From: Nocardioides marmorisolisilvae
GTDB lineage: Bacteria > Actinomycetota > Actinomycetes > Propionibacteriales > Nocardioidaceae
DNA: 64,000 nucleotides
Assembly: GCF_003725775.1 (NCBI RefSeq)
Contig: NZ_RJSG01000003.1
Coordinates: 185-64,184 of the forward strand
Reading direction: 5' to 3'
This document shows, piece by piece, positions 10,400-16,906 of this stretch. The first letter of the stretch is position 1; each line of letters opens with the position of its first letter. The notes under the pieces are model-generated. The model saw nothing but the letters and a program-made list of their open reading frames with translations. It did not search any database and was not told where the DNA came from. The position numbers were made by a program, and so were the translations under genes.

Positions 10400-11287
10400 A
10401 TGGACGAGCTGCTCATCGACGCACGCGACGGCCGCGACCTGGAGGTCCTCGTCGGCGGCGACCCCGACGGCTTCCCGTGGCTCTACCACGGTGGCACTCC
10501 CAGCGCTGCGGTCGCTTCGGACATCCTCGACCGGGCAGCTCGTGACGCCGGCCTGCGGTTGATCACCTACTCACGCCCCGGCTACGGCCGGTCCACCCCG
10601 AGGCCCTGGCCCCGGCCCCGGATCGCGGACGACCTCGCGGACTCGGTCGTCGTCCTGGACGGGCTCGGCGTCGACCAGTTCGTCACCCTCGGCTGGTCCG
10701 GCGGCGGCCCGCGGGCGCTGGCTTGCGCGGCGCTGCTGCCGCGGCGGTGCCGGGCTGCGACGTCGCTGGCCGGCGTGGCTCCGGCGGATGCACCCGACCT
10801 CGACTTCACCGCCGGGATGGGGCCGGAGAACGTGGAGGAGTTCGCGGCTGCGGTGGCCGGTCCGGAGGCCTACAGCGCCTTTCTCGCCGAGCCCGTCGCC
10901 GAGCTCGCGACCGTCACCGGCGACCAGGTCGCGGCGTCGCTCGGCGAGCTGATCACCCCGGTCGACGCCGCTGCCGTGACCGGGGAGTTCGCCGAGTGGC
11001 TGGCCGCGACCTTCCGGCACGCTGCGGTCCAGGGCGTGATCGGCTGGCGCGAGGACGGGATCGCGATCATGGGGCCGTGGGAGTTCTCGCTCCACGACGT
11101 CCGGGTGCCGGTGGCTATCTGGCAGGGAGGCCAGGACGCGATGGTCCCGTTCAGCCACGGTCAGTGGCTGGCGGCCAACGTCCCGGGTGCGCGGACGCAC
11201 CTCTTCGAGGACGAGGGTCACATCTCGGTGTTCGCCAAGCTCGACGAGATCCTCGCCGACCTCAAGGACCTCGCCGGTCTCGACTGA
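10400..11287 (+). CDS. Alpha/beta-fold hydrolase
   Basis: 295 residues from ATG 10400. It has the hydrolase fold signposts: WLYHGGTPS (oxyanion region) at about 29-37, the nucleophile elbow GWSGGG (serine near residue 97), an acidic residue in IWQGGQDAMVPF, and the catalytic histidine in FEDEGHISVF near the end. The sequence resembles the proline-iminopeptidase-like group, but no substrate can be assigned. The gene runs in the same direction as the sigma factor gene 29 bases upstream and may be cotranscribed. Its last 26 bases overlap the convergent membrane protein gene. Confidence 0.85.
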   Translation: MDELLIDARDGRDLEVLVGGDPDGFPWLYHGGTPSAAVASDILDRAARDAGLRLITYSRPGYGRSTPRPWPRPRIADDLADSVVVLDGLGVDQFVTLGWSGGGPRALACAALLPRRCRAATSLAGVAPADAPDLDFTAGMGPENVEEFAAAVAGPEAYSAFLAEPVAELATVTGDQVAASLGELITPVDAAAVTGEFAEWLAATFRHAAVQGVIGWREDGIAIMGPWEFSLHDVRVPVAIWQGGQDAMVPFSHGQWLAANVPGARTHLFEDEGHISVFAKLDEILADLKDLAGLD

Positions 11288-11906
11288 GCCGGGTGTCGAG
11301 CCAGAGGGCACCGGCGAAGAATGCGGTCATCAGCGCGGCGACGCCCGCGCAGTTGAGCAGCACCACGCCGTAGCCGTGCTCGTTCACGTCGATGAACGGG
11401 TAGGGGTACCACTCCACGATCTCGCCGCGGACCAGGGTGTAGGCCAGCCAGACCACCGGGATGACCAGGAACCCGCCGAGGTCCGACCACGCCGCGCGGC
11501 CGCGTGGCCCGAACAGCACCCAGCCGAGCACGCCGAGCACCGGCACGACCATGTGCAGCAGCTTGTCCGCGACCCAGTCGTCCCCGCTCAGGTCCAGCAG
11601 CGGGCGCAGGAACAGGAAGTGCACCACCCCGACCACCGCGATCAGCACCACGGCGTCGAGCCGCAGCGCCCGGGCGACCCGCGACCCGGGCAGCCGCCCG
11701 AGGGCGAGGGCGAGCGCGGAACCGGCGACGAGCACGTTGCCCCAGATCGTCAGGTAGGACCAGAACCGCACCAGGCGGGTGGCCTCGTCCGGGCGGCTGT
11801 GCTCGTCGAGGACGTGGTGCCCCTCGAGGACCAGCACCAGCTGGAACACGACGGCGAACGTCGCGACGGCGAAGGTGAGCAGGTGGAACCAGCGATCCCG
11901 GGTCAC
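11262..11906 (-). CDS. Pr6Pr family membrane protein
   Basis: 214 residues from GTG 11906. Six hydrophobic segments are visible, with the family's landmarks: FHLLTFAVATFAVVFQLVL, RLVRFWSYLTIWGN, HFLFLRP, DKLLHMVVPVLGVLGW, WLAYTLVRGEIVEWYPYPF and IDVNEHGYG near the C-terminus. This is the FAR-17a/AIG1-like Pr6Pr group; biochemical function in bacteria is unknown. It is convergent with, and overlaps by 26 bases, the alpha/beta hydrolase. Confidence 0.85.
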   Translation of the reverse strand: MTRDRWFHLLTFAVATFAVVFQLVLVLEGHHVLDEHSRPDEATRLVRFWSYLTIWGNVLVAGSALALALGRLPGSRVARALRLDAVVLIAVVGVVHFLFLRPLLDLSGDDWVADKLLHMVVPVLGVLGWVLFGPRGRAAWSDLGGFLVIPVVWLAYTLVRGEIVEWYPYPFIDVNEHGYGVVLLNCAGVAALMTAFFAGALWLDTRLSRDRRGP

Positions 11907-12030
11907 CCGATCAGATTAGGGAAGAAGTTCGTCGGAAAGTTGCAAGAACCCGCCCCCCAGGTCCTCACACCGGTGTCAACCAAAACGCACGAGCGAGCCG
12001 CAGCGGCTCGCCGGAACACCAGGAGTGGAC

Positions 12031-12585
12031 ATGAAGAAGATCAACAAGGGTCGGTTCGCCACCGTCGTCGCCGGCGCCGCTGTGCTGGCCGTCTTCGGTG
12101 GGGGCACCGCCGTCGCGGGCAGCCTGATCACCAGCGCCCAGATCAAGGACAGCACCATCGTCGGTGCTGACGTGAAGAACAGCGGCCTGACCGGGAGCGA
12201 CGTCAAGAACAGCTCGCTCACCGGCAGCGACGTCAAGGCGAACTCGCTGACCGGCTACGACATCAAGAACGGCTCGCTGAACAACGCCGACATCAACGTG
12301 TTCAACGTGTCGGTGGAGTCCGACGGCGACGTCGCCTACAGCAGCGGCGGCATCACCGTGGACCACTTCACCGAGGGTGGCTACCGCATCAAGTTCCCGC
12401 GGAGCGTCCAGTCGTGCTCGGTCGTGGTCTCGCAGGCCTCCCCGACGAACTACTTCCCGACCTACGTGAACATGGGCGTCGCGGACGTGCTGAACCAGCC
12501 GAACGAGGTCCTGGTGGGCGTGCGCAACATGAACGACAACAACGACCCGCAGGACGCCGGCTTCAGCGCCATCGCGGTCTGCTGA
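12031..12585 (+). CDS. Secreted protein with five 10-residue SLTGxDVKx repeats
   Basis: 184 residues from ATG 12031, preferred over GTG 12025 because AGGAG lies 5 bases before it. Residues 1-30 form a signal peptide (MKKINKGRF then TVVAGAAVLAVFGGG). Residues 41-90 are five consecutive decapeptides of the form SxLTGxDVKN, in perfect register. They resemble the pentapeptide-like right-handed solenoids seen in many Nocardioides secreted proteins. The C-terminal 94 residues form a separate domain with two cysteines (SCSVVV and the terminal Cys), possibly a disulfide. Function unknown. A strong terminator follows, so it is probably a single-gene transcript. Confidence 0.8.
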   Translation: MKKINKGRFATVVAGAAVLAVFGGGTAVAGSLITSAQIKDSTIVGADVKNSGLTGSDVKNSSLTGSDVKANSLTGYDIKNGSLNNADINVFNVSVESDGDVAYSSGGITVDHFTEGGYRIKFPRSVQSCSVVVSQASPTNYFPTYVNMGVADVLNQPNEVLVGVRNMNDNNDPQDAGFSAIAVC

Positions 12586-12596
12586 CCTACGTGGGA

Positions 12597-12626
12597 AACC
12601 CCCGGACCAGGCGTCCGGGGGTTTTT
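12597..12626 (+). terminator. Rho-independent terminator
   Basis: A 9-bp perfect stem (12599-12607 with 12613-12621), 5-base loop and TTTTT tail start 13 bases after the stop of the repeat protein gene. Confidence 0.92.
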
Positions 12627-12737
12627 CGCCGCCCGATGTATCAAGCGTCGCCGACGACGCTCTGAGAGGGCGGCCACTGGTTCCGAGGGGCCCGCGGATC
12701 TGGGGGTGGGCCCGTCGGGACTAGTGGCACGGGGGAT

Positions 12738-13124
12738 CTAGAGCAACCGCGCCGCGTAGGCGACGTCGAACCCCGCGCAGAGCGGCGCGTACCAGTCCGG
12801 CAGCCGGGAGTCCGCGCTCGGGCCCTGGCCGAAATCGAAGAGCGCGTGCGCCGCCCAGCCCGCGGCCAGCCACCTGCGACCCTGGGGGACGTCCGTCGTG
12901 GCGGCGGCGATCGCCAGGCCGGTCGTCGCGGCGACCACCGCGCCCTCGACGGCGAGGGCCGGCGAGAGCGACCGGTCGCGCCGCGCCGCCGGGTAGATGA
13001 CTGCTGCGGTCACCAGGGCGGCACCGGCTCCGACCACCGAACCGCGTCCGCCGAGGCGGCGTACTGTCTCGGCGCTGGCCCAGCCCAGAGCGGCACCGCC
13101 GACCAGGGCGATCGCGTTCTTCAC
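12738..13124 (-). CDS. Small membrane protein, unknown function
   Basis: 128 residues from GTG 13124. Three to four hydrophobic stretches are visible: IALVGGAALGWASAE, SVVGAGAALVTAAVIYP, ALAVEGAVVAATTGLAIAA and the C-terminal WLAAGWAAHALFDFG. No known motif is recognised; the HALFD segment recurs in uncharacterised actinobacterial membrane proteins. It starts 37 bases after the sulfur-carrier gene on the same strand, so it may be the third gene of the riboswitch-controlled unit, although its ribosome site is weak. Transport of a sulfur compound is conceivable but unsupported. Confidence 0.65.
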   Translation of the reverse strand: MKNAIALVGGAALGWASAETVRRLGGRGSVVGAGAALVTAAVIYPAARRDRSLSPALAVEGAVVAATTGLAIAAATTDVPQGRRWLAAGWAAHALFDFGQGPSADSRLPDWYAPLCAGFDVAYAARLL

Positions 13125-13161
13125 CTCGATCGCCGCATCTCGACAGGCTCGATGACCAAGG

Positions 13162-13440
13162 TCAGGCGCCGCCCGCGACGGCCGGGATGATCGAGAGCTG
13201 GACGCCGTCGGGTGTCGCGGTGGCCAGGCCGTCGAGGAAGCGCACGTCCTCGTTGCCGACGTACACGTTCACGAACCGGCGGATCTCGCCGCCGTCGTCC
13301 AGGATCCGCGCCCGGATGCCCGGGTGGTTCGCCTCCAGGTTCTCCAGCACCGCACCGAGGTCAGCGCCCTCGGCGGTCACCTCCGAGTCACCACCGGTGT
13401 AGGTGCGCAGGATGGTGGGGATGCGGACGGAAACGCTCAC
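13162..13440 (-). CDS. ThiS/MoaD-type sulfur carrier (CysO-like) ending Gly-Gly-Ala
   Basis: 92 residues from GTG 13440, with AGGAG ahead. A ubiquitin-fold sulfur carrier very close to mycobacterial CysO: VRIPTILRTYTGG near the start, FVNVYVGNEDVRFLDGLAT in the middle and IIPAVAGG at the end. Carriers of this type are adenylated and thiocarboxylated at a C-terminal diglycine and then give sulfur to a PLP enzyme. Here the last residue after Gly90-Gly91 is Ala92, so the protein must be trimmed first, as known for the HcyS-Ala carrier of the Wolinella methionine pathway. It lies 24 bases downstream of the thrC-like gene. No Mec/HcyD-type peptidase or E1-like enzyme is in the window. Confidence 0.9.
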   Translation of the reverse strand: MSVSVRIPTILRTYTGGDSEVTAEGADLGAVLENLEANHPGIRARILDDGGEIRRFVNVYVGNEDVRFLDGLATATPDGVQLSIIPAVAGGA

Positions 13441-13464
13441 GGGTGCTCCTGGTTCTCGACTGAC

Positions 13465-14730
13465 TTAGATGATGCCCGCGGCCGCGAAGGCCTCGTAGGT
13501 CGGGGCGATGGTGGCGGCCGGGCCGACCTGGTCGCTGATCGCGTCCAGCGTCTTGAGGCCGTGGCCGGTGTTGATGACGACGGTCTCCAGCTCCGGGTCG
13601 AGCAGGCCGGACTCGACGAGCTTCTTGGTCACCGCGAGCGTGGTGCCGCCGGCGGTCTCGGTGAAGATGCCCTCCGTCCGGGCGAGCAGCACGATGCCGG
13701 CGCGGATCTCCTCGTCCGTGACCTCCTCGACGGCACCGCCGGTGCGCCGGGTGATGTCCAGGACGTAGATGCCGTCGGCCGGGTTGCCGATCGCGAGGCT
13801 CTTGGCGATGGTGTCCGGCTTGACCGGGCGGATCGCGTCGACACCGGCCTTGAAGGCGGTGGCGACCGGGCCGCAGCCCTCGGCCTGCGCACCGAAGACC
13901 TTGTACGGCTTGTCCTCGACCAGGCCGAGCTTGATCAGTTCCTGGAACGCCTTGTCGACCTTGGTCAGCTGCGAGCCGGAAGCCACCGGGATGACGATCT
14001 GGTCGGGCAGCCGCCAGCCGAGCTGCTCGGCGATCTCGTAGCCCAGCGTCTTGGAGCCCTCGGCGTAGAACGGACGGACGTTGACGTTCACGAACGCCCA
14101 GCCGTCCTCCTCACCCGCGATCTCCGAGGCGAGCTTGTTGACGTCGTCGTAGTTGCCCTCGACCGCGACCAGCGACTCGGTGAAGATCGCCGAGTTCACC
14201 TGCTTCGGCGTCTCCAGGTTGCTCGGGATGAACACGACTGTCTTGATCCCGGCCCGGGCGCCGGCAGCGGCGACCGCGTTGGCCAGGTTGCCGGTCGAGG
14301 GGCAGGCGAACACCTTCGAGCCGAACTCGACGGCGGCGCTGAGAGCGCAGGCCACGACCCGGTCCTTGAAGGAGTTGGTCGGGTTGGTGGAGTCGTCCTT
14401 CACCCAGAGGTTCGTGATGCCGAGCTCGCGGCCGAGGTTGTCGGCCTTCAGCAGCCGAGTGAAACCGGGCTCGGTGTTCGGGGAGGTCTCGATGTCCGCG
14501 GGGACGGGCAGCAGCGCCTTGTAGCGCCAGATGTTCGCGGGGCCGGCCTCGATCTGCTCACGGGTGACCGCCGGGAAGTCGTAGGCGATCTCGAGCGGAC
14601 CGAAGCACTCCGCACAGGCGTAGTGCGGGCCGAGCTCCTGGGTGGCTCCGCACTCGCGACAGACGAGTCCGGTGGCGTGGCCGAAGGCGCCGTCGCGAAG
14701 AACGGTGCCCGTCGTGGTGACGCTGCTCAA
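13465..14730 (-). CDS. thrC: Threonine-synthase-family PLP enzyme (thrC-like; possible homocysteine synthase)
   Basis: 421 residues from TTG 14730, chosen because AAGGAGG lies 6 bases upstream; the in-frame ATG 14748 would place the start codon inside the riboswitch P1 helix. Visible parts: an N-terminal zinc ribbon (Cys24, Cys27, Cys39, Cys42), PNTEPGFTRLL, the PLP lysine in TNSFKDR (Lys122), the phosphate-site run FACPSTGNLANAVA and IPVASGSQLTK. Threonine synthase converts O-phosphohomoserine to threonine. The gene is, however, led by a SAM riboswitch and followed by a sulfur carrier, not by hom or thrB. An O-phosphohomoserine-dependent homocysteine synthase is therefore a serious alternative (inference); ordinary ThrC remains possible. 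Confidence 0.88.
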   Translation of the reverse strand: MSSVTTTGTVLRDGAFGHATGLVCRECGATQELGPHYACAECFGPLEIAYDFPAVTREQIEAGPANIWRYKALLPVPADIETSPNTEPGFTRLLKADNLGRELGITNLWVKDDSTNPTNSFKDRVVACALSAAVEFGSKVFACPSTGNLANAVAAAGARAGIKTVVFIPSNLETPKQVNSAIFTESLVAVEGNYDDVNKLASEIAGEEDGWAFVNVNVRPFYAEGSKTLGYEIAEQLGWRLPDQIVIPVASGSQLTKVDKAFQELIKLGLVEDKPYKVFGAQAEGCGPVATAFKAGVDAIRPVKPDTIAKSLAIGNPADGIYVLDITRRTGGAVEEVTDEEIRAGIVLLARTEGIFTETAGGTTLAVTKKLVESGLLDPELETVVINTGHGLKTLDAISDQVGPAATIAPTYEAFAAAGII

Positions 14731-14743
14731 AGGAGGCCTCCTT
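14730..14743 (-). promoter_or_regulatory. Palindromic ribosome-binding site of the thrC-like gene
   Basis: AAGGAGGCCTCCTT is self-complementary: the Shine-Dalgarno AAGGAGG is followed at once by its complement, whose last T opens the TTG start codon. It can fold as a 5-bp hairpin with a GGCC loop and directly abuts the riboswitch P1 helix. Confidence 0.6.
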
Positions 14744-14890
14744 CTCATCTTCCCCGGGCCGACTCTCGACCTGGGACGGATTTGGCACCACACCCTCGAA
14801 TCCGTCCCCTGGATGAAGCGGAGGGACCGGAGGCTCGAGCGGCGGTTGCCGGGACTTCAACGGGCCGTTCCCTCAGTCCCTCTCGATGAG
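14744..14890 (-). promoter_or_regulatory. SAM-I (S-box) riboswitch
   Basis: The 147-nt leader has the S-box layout. P1 pairs CUCAUC (14890-14885) with GAUGAG (14749-14744), all six positions. The 5' part reads GAGGGACUGAGGG, GGCCC, then the conserved GGCAACC (14850-14844). The 3' half carries the J3/4-P4 core GUGCCAAAUCC (14788-14778) before P1 closes. S-box RNAs bind S-adenosylmethionine and turn off methionine and sulfur genes. No U-tract terminator lies between aptamer and gene and the ribosome site abuts P1, so control is probably at translation. Confidence 0.93.
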
Positions 14891-14897
14891 CAGGACA

Positions 14898-14926
14898 AGC
14901 CTAGGGAGCGCCTCCCGAAAGTGCAC
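14898..14926 (-). promoter_or_regulatory. Predicted promoter of the riboswitch operon
   Basis: GTGCAC (14926-14921) and TAGGCT (14903-14898) are 17 bases apart. This would start transcription just before the 5' strand of P1, as expected for a riboswitch leader. The -35 match is weak. Confidence 0.45.
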
Positions 14927-14956
14927 ATCGATTCCGGGATATGAGATCAATGTTCA

Positions 14957-15808
14957 TTATTTGGACACGTGAGCGGCAGCCACGTCCGCCGCCAGCACCC
15001 GCAGGAACTGCATCACGCCGTCCGGCCCGTCGACGACGAGGTCGACGATCTCCCGCAACGCCCGCTGCTCCTCCGAACCCGAGCAGACCAGCAGCGCCGG
15101 GAACCCGGCCTCGCGCACCTTCAGCGCTGCCTCGAACGCCGGTACGTCGCCCAGGTCGTCGCCGACGAAGACCACGGCGCTCGCCTCCAGCTCGGAGACG
15201 AGCGAGGAGAGCGCCCGGCCCTTGTCCATCCCGCCGGCCCGGATCTCGATCACCATCCGGCCGGGCTCGATCGCCAGCCGCCGCTCGCGGGCGGCCTCGG
15301 CCAGCGCCGGCAGCAGCTGCGCGAAGGCGGCCTCCGGGTCGGCCAGCCGCCGGGTGTGCACCGCGACGGCGAGACCCTTCTCCTCGATCCAGGCGTCCGG
15401 GACCCCGGCCTCGCGCAGCAGCCGGGGCAGCTCGCGGATCAGTCCGGAGAGGCCCGGCGGCGGCTTGGGGGTGATGACCCGTCGCTCGTAGGAGGTCCAG
15501 CGCTCGTTGCCGTACTGGCCCAGCACCACCAGCTCGCGGTCATGCTCCGCGATCGCGTCGCCCACCTCGTCCAGGCCACCGAGCGCGAGCACCTGACGCG
15601 CCGGTCGCCCAGTGATCACCGCGATCCCGCGCACCTCCGCCGCCAGCTTGTCGAGGACGAGCGGCGCGTCGGGGTGGATGTGCGCGGCGGTCGGGTCGTC
15701 CACGATCGGCGCCAGGGTGCCGTCGAAGTCGAGCGCGACCAGGAGCCGACGGCCCGCGCGGACCACGGCGTCGTACTGGTCGGAGCCGACGGCGGAGCAG
15801 AACTCCAT
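14957..15808 (-). CDS. otsB: Trehalose-6-phosphate phosphatase
   Basis: 283 residues from ATG 15808. A cytoplasmic HAD-superfamily phosphatase that makes free trehalose from trehalose-6-phosphate. Motif I is LLVALDFDGTLAPIVDDP near residue 25 (Asp nucleophile and acid), motif II is VITGRPA, the cap contains GNERW, motif III is MDKGRAL and motif IV is VVFVGDDLGDVPAFEA. The partner synthase otsA lies about 1.1 kb away on the opposite strand, with the DUF3263/LytR_C pair between them. The gap to the riboswitch leader is about 65 bases but transcription there initiates independently. Confidence 0.95.
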   Translation of the reverse strand: MEFCSAVGSDQYDAVVRAGRRLLVALDFDGTLAPIVDDPTAAHIHPDAPLVLDKLAAEVRGIAVITGRPARQVLALGGLDEVGDAIAEHDRELVVLGQYGNERWTSYERRVITPKPPPGLSGLIRELPRLLREAGVPDAWIEEKGLAVAVHTRRLADPEAAFAQLLPALAEAARERRLAIEPGRMVIEIRAGGMDKGRALSSLVSELEASAVVFVGDDLGDVPAFEAALKVREAGFPALLVCSGSEEQRALREIVDLVVDGPDGVMQFLRVLAADVAAAHVSK

Positions 15809-15842
15809 GGGTCAAGCCAACCAGACCCGGACGACGCGCGGG

Positions 15843-16409
15843 TTACGCGGGCTTGTAGTCCGCGGTGAGGATGACCGTCAGGCGGTCGGCCTGCATCGGC
15901 GCGACCGCCGGCTTCACCCGGGCGATGCCGAGGTCCTCGGCCAGCGACTGGGCGGCGTACTTCAGGCCCTTGCCGTAGTAGACGGTCGTCGCGTCGACGG
16001 TGCCGTACCAGTTGTCGGTGGCCACGACGTTCCAGGTCAGCGTCTGCGCCTTGGTCGCGGTGCGCCCGGCGAGGCCCTTGACGTTGGAGTTGTTGAAGAT
16101 GACGACGTTCGTCTTGGCCTTGTCGATCACCGGCGGCGGCTTGGGCGTCTTCGTCGCGGTGGCCGTCGGGCTCGGGGGCGCGGTGGTGATCGTCGGCGCG
16201 GTGTTGTCACGCGGGCCGATGGTCGGCTGCTGCTGGGAGTGCGACGCTGCCGGCGCGGCCTTGTCGGAGTCGTCGTTGCCCTGGGTGGCGACGAACACCA
16301 GTCCGGCGAGAGCCACGGCCGAGATGCTGAAGACCATAAGCCGGTTGGGCAGGACCACGCCGCCCTCGCCCCTCACCCGACGGCGCGCATACCTCGGGCC
16401 GAACCCCAT
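15843..16409 (-). CDS. LytR C-terminal-domain membrane protein (VirR-like)
   Basis: 188 residues if started at ATG 16409; GTG 16376 or GTG 16358, the latter behind a GAGGG, are alternatives. One transmembrane helix lies at about 25-43 (LMVFSISAVALAGLVFVA), followed by a Pro/Thr/Ser-rich extracytoplasmic linker (about 50-95) and a LytR_C domain (PF13399) opening with TNVVIFNNSNVKGLAGRTA. Topology is N-in, domain outside. The order DUF3263 then LytR_C matches M. tuberculosis Rv0430-Rv0431, where Rv0431 (VirR) affects vesicle release and envelope integrity. Transferring that role to this protein is an inference. Confidence 0.8.
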   Translation of the reverse strand: MGFGPRYARRRVRGEGGVVLPNRLMVFSISAVALAGLVFVATQGNDDSDKAAPAASHSQQQPTIGPRDNTAPTITTAPPSPTATATKTPKPPPVIDKAKTNVVIFNNSNVKGLAGRTATKAQTLTWNVVATDNWYGTVDATTVYYGKGLKYAAQSLAEDLGIARVKPAVAPMQADRLTVILTADYKPA

Positions 16410-16414
16410 TCGGC

Positions 16415-16711
16415 TCAGAGCTCGAAGCCGAGCCGGCGGGCCGAGCGCTGGCGCTGACGGGCGGCCCGGAGCCGGCGCAGCCGACGGACCAGCAGCGGGT
16501 CGTGGGCCAGCGCCTCGGGACGGTCGATGAGGGCGTTGAGCACCTGGTAGTACCGGGTCGAGCTCATGTCGAACTTCTCCCGGACCGCGCTCTCCTTGGC
16601 GCCCGCGAACTTCCACCACTGGCGCTCGAAGTCGAGAATGCCTCGGTCGCGCTCGGACAGGGCCCCGGATTCCTCGGGCTGCCCGGCGCTGAAGGCTTCA
16701 GTGGCGACCAT
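16415..16711 (-). CDS. DUF3263 family protein
   Basis: 98 residues from ATG 16711, behind GAGGAG. The DUF3263 core reads LSERDRGILDFERQWWKFAG, then REKFDMSSTRYYQVLNALIDRP and a basic RRLRRLRAARQRQRSARR end. The helical middle looks like a small helix-turn-helix, so DNA binding is plausible but unproven. It sits 5 bases upstream of the LytR_C gene, the same pairing as Rv0430-Rv0431, and probably shares its transcript. Start choice is firm because upstream in-frame sequence is the antisense of otsA. Confidence 0.88.
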   Translation of the reverse strand: MVATEAFSAGQPEESGALSERDRGILDFERQWWKFAGAKESAVREKFDMSSTRYYQVLNALIDRPEALAHDPLLVRRLRRLRAARQRQRSARRLGFEL

Positions 16712-16906
16712 CGTCGTCGACTCCTCGGTGCTGCGGGTGGACTCGTCCCATCCTAGGCGACAAACCACAGCGATGTCATTCGATCCGTCCGGGCGCGTCC
16801 TGGAGGGTTTTTCGAGGCGTTTTCCGGCCGTGGGTGGGTACACCCCGAGCGTGACCCCGCGCGTCCCGCCGCTCGCGCGCCCCCGCCGACGCCCTAGGGT
16901 GGTGAC

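Noticed and set aside
14730-14793. Upstream starts for the thrC-like gene (ATG 14748 or further)
   Set aside because: They would place codons inside the SAM riboswitch. The TTG at 14730 has a perfect ribosome site at the right distance.
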